This document shows, one piece after another, positions 24,793-34,143 of a DNA stretch of 64,000 nt. The stretch's first letter is position 1. Every line of letters begins with the position of its first letter. The DNA lies in the NCBI RefSeq assembly GCF_947648125.1, contig NZ_CANSMR010000017.1, forward strand, positions 62,001 to 126,000, in the 5' to 3' direction. The stretch is from an uncultured Bradyrhizobium sp. GTDB taxonomy: Bacteria > Pseudomonadota > Alphaproteobacteria > Rhizobiales > Xanthobacteraceae. The notes under the pieces are model-generated. The model was not told the DNA's origin and searched no databases. It saw only the letters and a program-made list of their open reading frames with translations. The translations under genes were made by a program, and so were the position numbers.

Positions 24793-26103
24793 ATGCTCGA
24801 TCAACCCAACCAACCCAGCCTGCTCGATATCCGTGGCGTCTGCCGGTCGTTTCCCAAGGGCAGCGGCGAGGAGTTGCTGGTGCTGGAGAAAGTCGACCTG
24901 ACGCTGCGTTCGGGCGAGATCGTAGGCCTGCTCGGCCGCTCCGGGTCGGGCAAATCGACACTGCTGCGCATCATCGCCGGCCTGGTCGCGCCAACCTCCG
25001 GCGACGCGAAATGCCGGGGCGAGGCGATCAAGGGACCGCCGAACGGGGTCGCGATGGTGTTCCAGTCGTTTGCACTGTTCCCTTGGCTGACGGTTCTGCA
25101 GAACGTGGAGCTTGGACTGGAGGCATTGGGGATCGATAGCGCCGAACGCCGCAAGCGGGCGCTCGCCGCAATCGACCTGATCGGCCTCGACGGGTTCGAG
25201 TCGGCTTACCCCAAAGAGCTGTCGGGTGGCATGCGACAGCGCGTCGGCTTTGCCCGGGCGTTGGTGGTCCATCCGGACCTGCTGTTGATGGACGAGCCGT
25301 TCTCGGCGCTCGATGTGCTCACCGCCGAGACATTGCGCACCGATCTTATCGACCTCTGGATCGAGGGTCGGCTGCCGATCAAATCGGTGCTCATGGTAAC
25401 GCACAACATCGAGGAAGCGGTCCTGATGTGCGACCGCATCCTGGTATTCTCGTCCAATCCCGGACGCGTCGCAGCCGAGATCAAGGTCGACCTGCCGCAT
25501 CCGCGCAACCGACTCGATCCAATGTTTCGGCAACTGGTCGACAGCATCTATGCCCGCATGACGCAGCGGCCGGAGCCCAGGACGCCGGCCATCGAGGGCA
25601 TCCCGGGCAGCGGCGTGGGGATGGTCCTCAACCACGTTTCGTCCAACGTGCTTTCGGGCCTGATCGAGACCCTTGCCGGACCACCCTACAACGGGCACGC
25701 CGACCTGCCGGTGCTCGCCGGCCATCTGCAACTCGAGGCTGACGAGATCTTTCACCTCGGTGAAGCGCTGCAATTGTTGCGGTTCGCGCAATTGAGCGAA
25801 GGCGACCTGATGCTGAGCGATGCCGGCAAGCGATTCGCCCACCTCGAAACCGACGCGCGCAAGCGGCTGTTCGCGGAGCACCTCGTCAATTATGTGCCGG
25901 TGATGGGTCTGATCCGCCGCGTACTCGATGAGCGGCCGTCGCACTCGGCTCCGGCAGCGCGCTTCCGCAACGAACTGGAAGACTACATGTCGGAAGACTA
26001 TGCCGACGAGACGTTGAAGACGATTGTGTCATGGGGCCGCTACGCCGAACTATTCGCGTATGATGAGCAGTCGGAGCTGTTCAGCCTGGAGAACCCTCAC
26101 TAG
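24793..26103 (+). CDS. ABC transporter ATPase with C-terminal AAA-associated domain
   Basis: The 436-residue protein starts at ATG 24793 behind a perfect AGGAGG. The ATPase part (about 10-255) has Walker A GRSGSGKST, signature LSGGM and Walker B LLMDEP. After residue about 285 comes an AAA-associated C-terminal domain (GSGVGMVLNHVSSNVLSGLI to EDYMSEDYADET) found on some nitrate/sulfonate-type ATPases and thought to be regulatory. It is paired with the fused permease upstream. Confidence 0.9.
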   Translation: MLDQPNQPSLLDIRGVCRSFPKGSGEELLVLEKVDLTLRSGEIVGLLGRSGSGKSTLLRIIAGLVAPTSGDAKCRGEAIKGPPNGVAMVFQSFALFPWLTVLQNVELGLEALGIDSAERRKRALAAIDLIGLDGFESAYPKELSGGMRQRVGFARALVVHPDLLLMDEPFSALDVLTAETLRTDLIDLWIEGRLPIKSVLMVTHNIEEAVLMCDRILVFSSNPGRVAAEIKVDLPHPRNRLDPMFRQLVDSIYARMTQRPEPRTPAIEGIPGSGVGMVLNHVSSNVLSGLIETLAGPPYNGHADLPVLAGHLQLEADEIFHLGEALQLLRFAQLSEGDLMLSDAGKRFAHLETDARKRLFAEHLVNYVPVMGLIRRVLDERPSHSAPAARFRNELEDYMSEDYADETLKTIVSWGRYAELFAYDEQSELFSLENPH

Positions 26104-26112
26104 CCAGCGGTC

Positions 26113-26250
26113 GTGTAAGCGAACCGCGACCCATAACCATCGCTGATTGCGGTTAGAGCGAGCTGGGGCTACAGCGAATCCAACCACAAGGTCCTGTGGT
26201 TTTGGGTCCCGGCTCCCGTGCGCAATTGCGCACTCGGCCGGGACGACGGC
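26113..26250. repeat. Repeat family A unit
   Basis: A degenerate left arm (CGCGACCCATAACCATCGC) and a right arm (GTGGTTTTGGGTCCCGGCTC, then CGCAATTGCGCACTCGGCC) make one palindromic unit like that at 2123-2269. The right arm contains an inner palindrome TGCGCAATTGCGCA. Confidence 0.7.
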
Positions 26251-26329
26251 GAGTTTGCGTCGCCAGCGTGTCGCTTCTGGCTTGGTTCGAAGGGCCAACG
26301 CCCTCTCCCCACTTAGATATATGTAGACC

Positions 26330-26354
26330 CCCCGGGCTTGCCGCAAGCCCGGGG
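26330..26354. terminator. GC-rich hairpin before the FAD monooxygenase
   Basis: Perfect 11-base arms CCCCGGGCTTG and CAAGCCCGGGG around a CCG loop, 44 bases before the monooxygenase start. There is no T-run in the forward direction. It may end transcription of the ABC unit or be a remnant repeat. Confidence 0.45.
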
Positions 26355-26397
26355 TCATCCCGTAGAACGCGCGCCCAATCGAACGGAGGAGTGCGCG

Positions 26398-27882
26398 ATG
26401 CGGGAACATGCTGTGGTGATTGCCGGCGGAGGACCGACCGGGCTGATGCTGGCGTGCGAGCTGGCGCTGGCGGGTGTCGATGTTGCGATTGTCGAGCGGC
26501 GCGAGAGTCCGGACCTGATCGGCGCGCGGGCGGGCGGCCTACACGCGCGCACCATCGAGGTGTTCGACCAGCGCGGCATCGGCGACCGCTTCGTCGCGCT
26601 GGGGACGCGCCATCCGGCGGTGCTGTTCCACTCGCATCTGGTTCCGCTCGAGATCGGCGACTTCCCGACACGGCGCAATTTCACGCTGGGGCTGCGGCAG
26701 AACCATATCGAGCGTGTGCTCAGCGAATGGGCCGGAGAACTGGCGGTGCCGATCGAGCGCGGGCGCGAGGTGACCGGCTTCGCACAGGACGACGATGGCG
26801 TCGATGTCGCGCTGTCGGATGGCCAACGGCTCCGGGCGCTGTATCTGGTCGGCTGCGACGGCGGCCGCAGCATCGTCCGCAAGGCGGCCGGCATCGAATT
26901 CGTCGGATGGGATCCGACCAGGAGCTGGCTGATCGCCGAGGCCGAGACATCGGACCAACCGGAATGGGGCTTTCGCCAGGACGACGCCGGCATCTATGCC
27001 ATCGGCAAGGTGGAAGACGGTGAACGGGTGCGGCTCGTGCTGACCGAGCGGCAACTCGGCACCGAGAGGGAGCCGACCCTGCGCGACGTCAGCGAGCGGC
27101 TGGTCGCCGTATACGGCACCGATTTCGGCATCCACAGCCCGGTCTGGATATCGCGCTTCACCGACATGACCCGACAGGCCGTGACCTACCGCAAGCAGCG
27201 CGTGCTGCTGGCCGGCGATGCTGCCCATGTGCATCCGCCGATGGGCGGACAGGGCCTCAATATCGGCGTGCAGGATGCGGTGAACCTGGGCTGGAAGCTC
27301 GCCCAGCTGGTCAAGCAGACATCGCCGGACAGCCTGCTCGATACCTATCAGGCCGAACGGCATCCCGTGGCGGCCCGCGTGCTGCGCAACACCATGGCGC
27401 ATGTCGCGCTCAGCCGGACCGACGCGCGCAGCAAGGCGCTGCACGAGATCGTCTCCGAACTGCTGCGCATGGACGAGCCGCGCCGAAAATTCGCCGCGAT
27501 GATGTCCGGCCTCGACCTGCACTACGATCTTGGCGATGGCCATCCGTTGCTCGGACGCCGCATGCCCGATCTCGATCTGGTGACGACCAACGGCCCGCTG
27601 CGGGTGTTCGCGCTGCTGCACCAGGCACGGCCAGTGCTGCTCAATCTTGGCGAGCCCGGCAGCCTCGACATCGCGGGCTGGGGAGATCGGGTTCAGCTGG
27701 TCGATGCCGATTATGCCGGCGCGTGGGAGCTTCCCGCGCTCGGAACGGTTGCGGCGCCCGGCGCGGTGCTGGTCCGGCCTGACGGCTACGTGGCGTGGGT
27801 CGGAGACCGGAGTCGGTCGGGCCTCGCCGAGGCGTTGACCAAATGGTTCGGCGCGCCTGGTGCGTCACGAGATAGAGCCTAA
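26398..27882 (+). CDS. FAD-dependent aromatic monooxygenase (PheA/TfdB/Rox-like)
   Basis: A 494-residue flavoprotein hydroxylase. The dinucleotide motif is VVIAGGGPTGLMLACELA at the N-terminus, the second FAD/NADPH motif is YLVGCDGGRSIVRKAAG (about residue 155), and the third is RVLLAGDAAHVHPPMGGQG (about 270). The C-terminal 130 residues fold like thioredoxin in this family. GGAGGAG precedes the ATG. The family hydroxylates phenols, polyketides or rifamycins; the substrate is unclear and no pathway genes are adjacent. Confidence 0.85.
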   Translation: MREHAVVIAGGGPTGLMLACELALAGVDVAIVERRESPDLIGARAGGLHARTIEVFDQRGIGDRFVALGTRHPAVLFHSHLVPLEIGDFPTRRNFTLGLRQNHIERVLSEWAGELAVPIERGREVTGFAQDDDGVDVALSDGQRLRALYLVGCDGGRSIVRKAAGIEFVGWDPTRSWLIAEAETSDQPEWGFRQDDAGIYAIGKVEDGERVRLVLTERQLGTEREPTLRDVSERLVAVYGTDFGIHSPVWISRFTDMTRQAVTYRKQRVLLAGDAAHVHPPMGGQGLNIGVQDAVNLGWKLAQLVKQTSPDSLLDTYQAERHPVAARVLRNTMAHVALSRTDARSKALHEIVSELLRMDEPRRKFAAMMSGLDLHYDLGDGHPLLGRRMPDLDLVTTNGPLRVFALLHQARPVLLNLGEPGSLDIAGWGDRVQLVDADYAGAWELPALGTVAAPGAVLVRPDGYVAWVGDRSRSGLAEALTKWFGAPGASRDRA

Positions 27883-27902
27883 GCGTTAGCAGCATCGGGA
27901 CT

Positions 27903-27932
27903 GCGTCCCCTCTCCCGCAAGCGGGAGAGGGG
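27903..27932. repeat. Single-hairpin remnant of repeat C
   Basis: CCCCTCTCCCGC/GCGGGAGAGGGG inverted arms between the convergent monooxygenase and glutamate-synthase-like genes. It probably acts as a two-way terminator. Confidence 0.65.
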
Positions 27933-27950
27933 AACCGAAAACCGCGAGCC

Positions 27951-29576
27951 CTATCCCGCCGGCTGGAACGAGTCCGCGCGCGCCATCGCCCAGGCGTCGC
28001 GGAAGCGGCGGTCCTGGGTGCCTTCGAGCAGCTCGCCGAGGCGCAGCGCCGGATAAAGTTCGGCGAAGGAGGAAACCTCGGTGGTCGAGCTTCGCTGCGA
28101 GAAGTGGATCGGGCGCAGGTCCTGCGTGTGCTCGAGGCCGGCGGCCGCTAGCAGCTCGGTCAGCGCGTGCAGGGTCGAGTGGTGGTAGTTGTAAACGCGC
28201 TCGATCTTGCCGGGCACGTAGAGCGCGCGGTTGCGGATCGGGTCCTGCGAGGTGACGCCGGTCGGGCAGCGATCGGTGTGGCAGCTCAGGGACTGGATGC
28301 AGCCGAGCGCGAACATGAAGCCGCGCGCCGAATTGCACCAGTCGGCGCCGATCGCCATCGCGCGCGCCATGTCGAAGGCGGTCGCGATCTTGCCGGCGGC
28401 GCCGATCTTGATGCGATCGCGCGCGCCGATGCCGATCAGCGCATTGTGGACGAAATTGACGCCCTCGCGCATCGGCATGCCCAGATGATCCATGAACTCG
28501 AGCGGCGCGGCGCCGGTGCCGCCTTCATTGCCGTCGACCACGATGAAGTCGGGATAGAGCCCGCTCTCCTTCATCGCCTTGCAGATCGCGAGGAACTCCC
28601 AGGGATGGCCGATGCACATCTTGAAGCCGGCCGGCTTGCCGCCGGACAGTTTGCGCATCTGGGCAACGAATTCCATCATCTGCAGCGGCGTGGAGAACGC
28701 CCTGTGATAGGCCGGCGAGATGCAGTCCTCGCCCATCGGCACGCCCCGGATCTTGGAAATCTCCTCGGAGACCTTCGCGGCCGGCAGCACGCCGCCATGG
28801 CCGGGCTTGGCGCCCTGGCTGATCTTGAGCTCGACCATCTTGATCTGATCGTCGCCCGCGACGCTTGCGAAGAGGTCCGGATTGAAGGTGCCGTCGCGGT
28901 TGCGGCAGCCGAAGTAACCGGAGCCGATCTCCCAGATGATGTCGCCGCCCATCTCGCGGTGATAGGGGCTGACACCGCCCTCGCCGGTGTCGTGGGCGAA
29001 GCCGCCCTTCCTGGCGCCGGCGTTGAGCGCTCGCACCGCGTTCGGGCTGAGCGCGCCGAAGCTCATCGCCGAGATGTTGAAGACCGAGGCCGAATACGGC
29101 TTGGTGCAGTCGGGCCCGCCGATGGTGATGCGGAATTTCTCCTCGGCACGCGGCTTCGGCGCCACCGAATGGTGCATCCACTCATAGCCCTCGCGATAGA
29201 CGTCCTCCTGGGTGCCGAACGGCCGCTTGTCGAGCACCATCTTGGCGCGCTGATAGACCAACGCGCGGGTATCGCGCGAGAATGGCATGCCGTCCTTCTC
29301 GCTCTCGAAGAAATACTGCCGCATCTCCGGGCGGATTTCCTCGAGCAGGAAGCGCATATGCGCCGAAATCGGATAGTTGCGCAGCACTGCATGGTTCTTC
29401 TGCGTCAGGTCGCGGATGCCGAGCAATGTCAGCGCGCCGAAGATCGCCAGCGGGATCACAACGATCTTGAAGACCTTGTGGTCGAAAATCCCGACCAGCA
29501 GCAGGAGCGCGGTGACGACGGCGCAGATCGTCATCACGATGAAGCGCGGCGAGAACGGAAGCAGTATCGTATCCAT
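27951..29576 (-). CDS. FMN-binding glutamate-synthase-family protein, membrane-anchored
   Basis: The 541-residue protein has two N-terminal hydrophobic helices (about 10-30, 35-52) and a barrel like the GltS synthase domain. Visible features include ISAMSFGALSPNAVRALN, GGTGAAPLEF, and the 3Fe-4S cysteines in CIQSLSCHTDRC (C-x5-C-x4-C). It lacks the amidotransferase half of glutamate synthase, so it is not an ordinary GOGAT. Such stand-alone proteins are common in Rhizobiales and of uncertain function. GGGGG precedes ATG 29576. Confidence 0.87.
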   Translation of the reverse strand: MDTILLPFSPRFIVMTICAVVTALLLLVGIFDHKVFKIVVIPLAIFGALTLLGIRDLTQKNHAVLRNYPISAHMRFLLEEIRPEMRQYFFESEKDGMPFSRDTRALVYQRAKMVLDKRPFGTQEDVYREGYEWMHHSVAPKPRAEEKFRITIGGPDCTKPYSASVFNISAMSFGALSPNAVRALNAGARKGGFAHDTGEGGVSPYHREMGGDIIWEIGSGYFGCRNRDGTFNPDLFASVAGDDQIKMVELKISQGAKPGHGGVLPAAKVSEEISKIRGVPMGEDCISPAYHRAFSTPLQMMEFVAQMRKLSGGKPAGFKMCIGHPWEFLAICKAMKESGLYPDFIVVDGNEGGTGAAPLEFMDHLGMPMREGVNFVHNALIGIGARDRIKIGAAGKIATAFDMARAMAIGADWCNSARGFMFALGCIQSLSCHTDRCPTGVTSQDPIRNRALYVPGKIERVYNYHHSTLHALTELLAAAGLEHTQDLRPIHFSQRSSTTEVSSFAELYPALRLGELLEGTQDRRFRDAWAMARADSFQPAG

Positions 29577-30254
29577 GGAATCCCCCGGTCTGCCTTGAAT
29601 GCCTTGTCGGCGGTGAGCCTAATCCAACTCGCGGAACAAGTGCACTACGGTTATACGGCCGAACAGTCACAGATATGACAACCGCCCGGATGGGCGGGTG
29701 CGGCTACCGCAATCGGCCAAATTGATTTGAAATCGACTTTTGCAGTGCAACGAAGCGGAGCTCCACAAAGGCTGCGCCCCCTCTCCCGCTTGCGAGCAGG
29801 GCGCAACGCCAAAATATCGAAAACAACCCCATGCAAAGTAGCCGGCGGACACGGCAACTTGACTCGTCGGGCAAATCAGCGGCATTCTTCCATTTTCCAG
29901 AAATCGTGCAGACGCCCTTCGCCCTGCGGGCTATCGTGCGGGACGCCCGCCGTTGGCGGGCTCCTCAGGATGACGGGGTAATTGCTCAGCTTGCCCAGTG
30001 TCATCACCCGCGCATGCGCGCATGCGGGTGATCCAGTATTCCAGAGACGTCTGCGCTTGAATCGAGGAGCCGCGGCGTACTGGATCGCCCGGTCGAGCCG
30101 GGCGATGACGGCGGTGGACGAGGATATCACCTCACATCCTCTCAGGATGACGTCTTGTTTCGCGGCTAAGCTGTAGACCCTCATGGTGAGGAGCGCCGCT
30201 TGCGGCGCGTCTCGAACCACGAGGCCAAGCACCCGAGGAGAGAGCACCGTTCGC
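29577..30254. repeat. Long gap made of degenerate repeats
   Basis: No gene is supported in these 680 bases. They contain a partial repeat C (CCCTCTCCCGCTTGCGAG, about 29778), a repeat with CGTTGGCGGGCTCCTCAGG (about 29950), a TCATCACCCGCGCATGCGCG dyad (about 30000-30035) also seen near 1922, and a repeat E copy (GAGGAGCGCCGCTTGCGGCG, about 30186). The density suggests a landing zone for mobile palindromic repeats. Confidence 0.65.
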
Positions 30255-31124
30255 CTAATGGTCGTGCGGCTGCAATTCGTGGGGGATATGCCCCGGCTTC
30301 AGGCCGTCGCTGGCGAGCCACGCATTGGTGGTATCGAGGGCGCGCGCGATGTGATCTGCGGTCCGGGAGAAATCGTAGGGCGAGCCGACCAGCGGGCACA
30401 GCGGCGGCACCACGAAATACTCGACGTCGGGGCCGATATTCTCGAGCTCGTTGACGAGCTGCCGCGCGATCAGCAGCGTCAGCGCATGCAGCGCATTGGC
30501 GAGCGCGCCGACCGGCGGCGCCTGGTTGGCGCAGGCATGTCCGGTCGGCAGCACGATCAGGCGTTTTGCCCCATGCTTCACGGCAACGCGGACCGGCGTG
30601 TTGCTGGAGATCGCGCCGTCGGCGAGGTAATGATTGCGGTAATGCACCGGCGTGAACGCGCCGGGGATCGCGGTCGATGCGACGATCGCCTCGGCCGCGG
30701 AGCCTTCCGACAGCACCACGCTGTCGCCGCTGATGATGTCGGTCGTGACGATGTGGATCGGCAGCCGCGCGTCCTCGAGATTGCGGAACGGGATGTAATC
30801 GTCGATCAGCCTGCGGACCCCGTCATGCGGGATCAGGAAGTCGCGCCGCCACAGGAAGCCCACCAGCGTCCGCCAGGTCACCGGAAACACGTCCTGCCGG
30901 TTCAGGCCGCGCCAGATCTCGGCCAGCCGCGCCACGCCCGAGACCGTCGGGTCGCCGGCATAGAACGCGCCGTTCAAGGCGCCGACGCTGGAGCCGACCA
31001 CCATGTCGGCGGCCACGCCATGCGCGGCCAACGCCTGCAGCATGCCGACCTGGATCGCGCCAAAGCTGCCGCCGCCGGCGAACACAAAGGCGGTCTTCGG
31101 GGCATCGGGATCGGTGATGGACAA
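30255..31124 (-). CDS. Patatin-like phospholipase
   Basis: A 289-residue cytoplasmic protein with the patatin catalytic dyad: oxyanion loop GGGSFGAIQVG near residue 17, nucleophile elbow GSSVG (about 44-48) and Asp in LADGAISSNTP (about 168). The only good start is TTG 31124, with GGGAG seven bases upstream. The family cleaves acyl chains from phospholipids or storage lipids; in rhizobia some members act in lipid turnover. No signal peptide is present. Confidence 0.9.
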   Translation of the reverse strand: MSITDPDAPKTAFVFAGGGSFGAIQVGMLQALAAHGVAADMVVGSSVGALNGAFYAGDPTVSGVARLAEIWRGLNRQDVFPVTWRTLVGFLWRRDFLIPHDGVRRLIDDYIPFRNLEDARLPIHIVTTDIISGDSVVLSEGSAAEAIVASTAIPGAFTPVHYRNHYLADGAISSNTPVRVAVKHGAKRLIVLPTGHACANQAPPVGALANALHALTLLIARQLVNELENIGPDVEYFVVPPLCPLVGSPYDFSRTADHIARALDTTNAWLASDGLKPGHIPHELQPHDH

Positions 31125-31243
31125 GCTGCGGCTCCCTGATCGCCGCGTTCGGGAGAGGGCTGCGCGGCGTTGGGGGGATTTATAGCAGCGGGGGAATGGT
31201 GCGCACCATGCGAGTGCGTCGAGACAATATCCTCATCGGGACT

Positions 31244-31496
31244 GCGCCCCCTCTCCCGCTTGCGGGGGAGGGTCGGGGTGGGGGTGTCGCCGCTTGCGAC
31301 ATTCTTTGCGAGGAGAGAGCCCCCACCCGGATCGCATCTGGCGATGCGATCCGGCCTCCCCCGCAGGCGGGAGAGGCAAAGACAGTTCGTGGAGGCCCGC
31401 CGGCACAAATGCAAAAGGCTGGAGCCCGATGGGGCCCCAGCCTTCGCAAAACAGGGAGTAGTGGTAATGGGTCCCGGCTTTCGCCAGGACGACAGA
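31244..31496. repeat. Repeat C unit followed by a half unit of repeat A
   Basis: A full repeat C unit (31244-31377) has the outer CTCCCGCTTGCGGGGGAG and closing CCTCCCCCGCAGGCGGGAG arms. It is followed at 31461-31494 by one arm of repeat A (GGTCCCGGCTTTCGCCAGGA) right up to the fpr stop codon. A GGCTGGAGCCCGATGGGGCC segment lies between them. Confidence 0.8.
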
Positions 31497-31498
31497 GA

Positions 31499-32272
31499 TC
31501 AGCGCTCGACGAACGCCTTCTCGATCACGAAGTGACCGGGGGTGTTGCCGCTGCCTTCCTTGAAGCCGCGGGTCTCGAACAGCTGCTTCAGCTCCTCCAG
31601 CATCGCCGGGCTGCCGCACATCATGATGCGGTCGGTCTCGATGTCGAGCGGGCCCTGATGCAGGTCGGCGAACAGCTGGTTGGAGGTGATCAGGTCGGTG
31701 ATGCGGCCGCGATTACGGAACGGCTCGCGCGTCACGGTCGGATAGTAGGAGAGCTTCTCGGACAGCAGCGGCCCGAACAGCTCGTCGTCGCGCAGCTTGG
31801 CGACCAGCTCCTCGCCATAGGCGAGCTCGGAGACCTGGCGGCAGCCATGCACCAGCAGGATCTGATCGTAGCGATCGTAGACCTCGGGGTCCTTGATCAG
31901 GCTCGCGAACGGCGCAAGGCCGGTGCCGGTCGACAGCAGCATCAGCCGCTTGCCGGGGATCAGATTGTCGGTGATTAGCGTGCCGGTGGCCTTGCGGCCG
32001 ACCAGGATGGTGTCACCCTCGCGGATCTTCTGCAGCTTGGAGGTGAGCGGGCCGTCCTGCACCTTGATCGAGAAGAACTCGAGCTCTTCCTCGTGATTGG
32101 CGCTCGCCATCGAATAGGCGCGCAGCAGCGGCCGGCCCTCGACCTCCAGGCCGATCATGGCAAACTGGCCATTCTGGAAGCGGAAACCGGAATCGCGGGT
32201 GGCCCGGAAGCTGAAAAGCGTATCGGTCCAGTGCTGAACAGAAAGAACTTTCTCTCGATAGAACGCGCTCAT
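31499..32272 (-). CDS. fpr: Ferredoxin-NADP+ reductase
   Basis: A 257-residue flavoprotein of the bacterial subclass I FNR type. The FAD motif is RAYSMASANHEEELEFFSIK (RxYS), followed by the GPLTSKL stretch; the NADP motif is LLSTGTGLAPFASL, with VHGCRQVSELAY. The C-terminus ends GHFVIEKAFVER, the usual bacterial ending. It transfers electrons between NADPH and ferredoxin or flavodoxin and protects against oxidative stress. The 297-base gap to the divergent ATP-grasp gene has no evident operator. Confidence 0.93.
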   Translation of the reverse strand: MSAFYREKVLSVQHWTDTLFSFRATRDSGFRFQNGQFAMIGLEVEGRPLLRAYSMASANHEEELEFFSIKVQDGPLTSKLQKIREGDTILVGRKATGTLITDNLIPGKRLMLLSTGTGLAPFASLIKDPEVYDRYDQILLVHGCRQVSELAYGEELVAKLRDDELFGPLLSEKLSYYPTVTREPFRNRGRITDLITSNQLFADLHQGPLDIETDRIMMCGSPAMLEELKQLFETRGFKEGSGNTPGHFVIEKAFVER

Positions 32273-32569
32273 GGGTTTTCGTTTTCTCGACTGATCAGAT
32301 TTAGAATGGTTTGATTTCTAGACTGCTCGCGACGGCGCTGAAGTGGCCGAAATCATTGAAGATCTCGCGTGTCCATTGCGCCAATGCATGAGATAGTCAA
32401 GATCAACTGGCGTGCAATTGCGATCTCAGAATGGCAGTCGTTCGAATTCGCGCAGAGGTTCAGCCACGACATCGTTAACACGTGGCGCCGCAGGTAATTT
32501 ACTTGCTGAGATCGCTGCCGATCTGGCAATTAATTGCTACGAAAACCGCGGTGAAGGGAAAATGATCTC

Positions 32570-33505
32570 GTGGTCCTGATCAGCCAGCGAATCTTCCTGG
32601 AAACCATCAAAAAATATTGTTCGGCGCGCTCCATTGCCGTCGAGGTGCGGTCCGGCGGCTGGCTGGTCATCATGACCAAGGGCGACGCGCGGCGGCTTGC
32701 GATCGGCTACGATATCGGGCTGAACAGCGCGGTCGCGCATCAGGTCGCCAACGACAAATCGGCCTGCGCCGAAGTGCTGGCATCGGCCGGCATATCGGCC
32801 ATTCCGCACAGGCTGTTTCTCGGCAGCAAGCTCAGCAAGCACATTCCCGGATCGGACTCGCTGGATGCGATGCTGCTTCTGCTCGCGCAACATCCGCACG
32901 GCCTCGTCGTCAAGCCCAATGAGGGGACCTCCGGCGAACTCGTCTTCCGCGTGACGACGCGAACGCAGCTGGAGACCGCGGTCGCGCGCATCCTCACCGC
33001 GCATCCGAGCCTTGCGATCTCGCCTTACGTCGAGATCAAGGACGAGGTGCGCGTGGTGCTGCTCGATGATCGCGCGCTGATCGTCTACGGCAAGACGCGG
33101 CCGTCGGTGATTGGCGACGGCGTTCACTCGCTGCGCGCGCTGGCGCAGGCGACCGCGACCGCCGAGCAGCTCAAGGCTATGGCCGAGGATTTCGATGCCG
33201 CTGCGCTCGACACCATTCCGCCCGCCGGCGAACGACGTCTGCTCAACTGGCGGCACAATCTCGATGCCGGCGCCGAGCCGATGCTGGTCACCGATGCTGC
33301 GGCACGCGACGCCTGCGTCGCACTCGCGATCAAGGCCGCGCAGGCCGTCGGCATCCGCTTCGCCTCGATCGACGTCGTGCGCGTCGATGGCGCCTGGCAG
33401 GTGCTTGAAGTCAACTCCGGCGTGAAGATGGAAGCACTGGGCCGCCGCCATCCGGCGCTGGTCGAAGCGGCGTATGCGGCGGCGCTGGACGCCGTGTTCG
33501 CCTAA
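32570..33505 (+). CDS. ATP-grasp ligase of the RimK / cyanophycin-synthetase-like type
   Basis: The 311-residue protein has an ATP-grasp fold: HGLVVKPNEGTSGELVFRV (nucleotide-binding loop), EVRVVLLDDRALIVYGKTRP, and a metal-binding end with SIDVVRVDG...LEVNSGVKM. The segment RPSVIGDGVHSLRAL is typical of cyanophycin- and glutathione-synthetase-like members. The start is GTG 32570, with GAAGGG 12 bases upstream, so the exact start is uncertain. It lacks a fused Mur-ligase domain and hence is not full cyanophycin synthetase. Peptide-bond formation on an unknown acceptor is likely. Confidence 0.78.
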   Translation: MVLISQRIFLETIKKYCSARSIAVEVRSGGWLVIMTKGDARRLAIGYDIGLNSAVAHQVANDKSACAEVLASAGISAIPHRLFLGSKLSKHIPGSDSLDAMLLLLAQHPHGLVVKPNEGTSGELVFRVTTRTQLETAVARILTAHPSLAISPYVEIKDEVRVVLLDDRALIVYGKTRPSVIGDGVHSLRALAQATATAEQLKAMAEDFDAAALDTIPPAGERRLLNWRHNLDAGAEPMLVTDAAARDACVALAIKAAQAVGIRFASIDVVRVDGAWQVLEVNSGVKMEALGRRHPALVEAAYAAALDAVFA

Positions 33506-33585
33506 GTCGCGTGACGCGGTTGCCTTGAGCGCCCGACCATTCTCGCGCGCACTGCTTGCATGAGCCAGGTCTCTACCGGGGAAAT

Positions 33586-33942
33586 TTACGACGCCAGCTC
33601 GCGCAGCAGAGTGGACGGATAAACCGGTTTGGCAAAAAATTTGACGCCGTCAGGCAGATCGCTGGGCGGCGCCAGGCCCGAGATCACGAGCACGCGCACG
33701 CGCGGGTCGCAATCCAGGGCCCATTGCGCGAGTTCGATGCCGTTCATTCTGCCCGTGAGCTTGATGTCGGTGACCAGCAGTGACGGGTGACGCATCTTGA
33801 TGGCAAGCGCAGCCGTCTCGCCGTCTTCGCATTGGATGACGTCGAAATGCCCTTCCTTCAACAACAGCGCAATCATGTCGCGCTGGATCGTGTCGTCTTC
33901 GACCACAATCGCGGTTTGGTGAATTGACCTCGTGTAGCCCAT
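33586..33942 (-). CDS. Single-domain response regulator (receiver only)
   Basis: A 118-residue CheY-like receiver with the acidic pair in VVEDDT, the phospho-acceptor Asp in LLVTDIKL and the conserved Lys in FFAKPVYP. No output domain follows. The start is ATG 33942 behind TTGGAGG; upstream in-frame starts lack this. No histidine kinase gene is near, so it is an orphan. Receivers of this kind in rhizobia often relay or buffer phosphoryl groups. Confidence 0.88.
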   Translation of the reverse strand: MGYTRSIHQTAIVVEDDTIQRDMIALLLKEGHFDVIQCEDGETAALAIKMRHPSLLVTDIKLTGRMNGIELAQWALDCDPRVRVLVISGLAPPSDLPDGVKFFAKPVYPSTLLRELAS

Positions 33943-34042
33943 GGCAACCTCCAAACGGTCAACCCCAGTGGTCAATGACTGAGGACGCTTAAAGTTCTGG
34001 TTCCGAACTCGATATCCGGCGGGTTCCGGCGGACGTTTGCAA

Positions 34043-34077
34043 GTTCCGAGCGGAACAACATTCGAGGTTGCCGCGTC
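34043..34077 (+). promoter_or_regulatory. Candidate EcfG-type stress promoter with flanking dyad
   Basis: GTTCCGAGCGGAAC (34043-34056) is a perfect 6-base-arm dyad whose right half supplies GGAAC, followed after 17 bases by CGTC (34074-34077). Alphaproteobacterial EcfG promoters are GGAAC-N16-17-CGTT, so this is one base off. It would drive the 87-aa gene 67 bases downstream. Confidence 0.3.
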
Positions 34078-34143
34078 ATTGATGGGAGACGAGCCGGATG
34101 GTTCGGGCCTGGGGAAAGGAAGTCGTGCCAGGAGGCAAAGCTG

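Noticed and set aside
30183-31139. A 318-codon plus-strand frame opposite the patatin gene
   Set aside because: It is antisense to a gene with complete catalytic motifs, a typical shadow of high-GC coding sequence.
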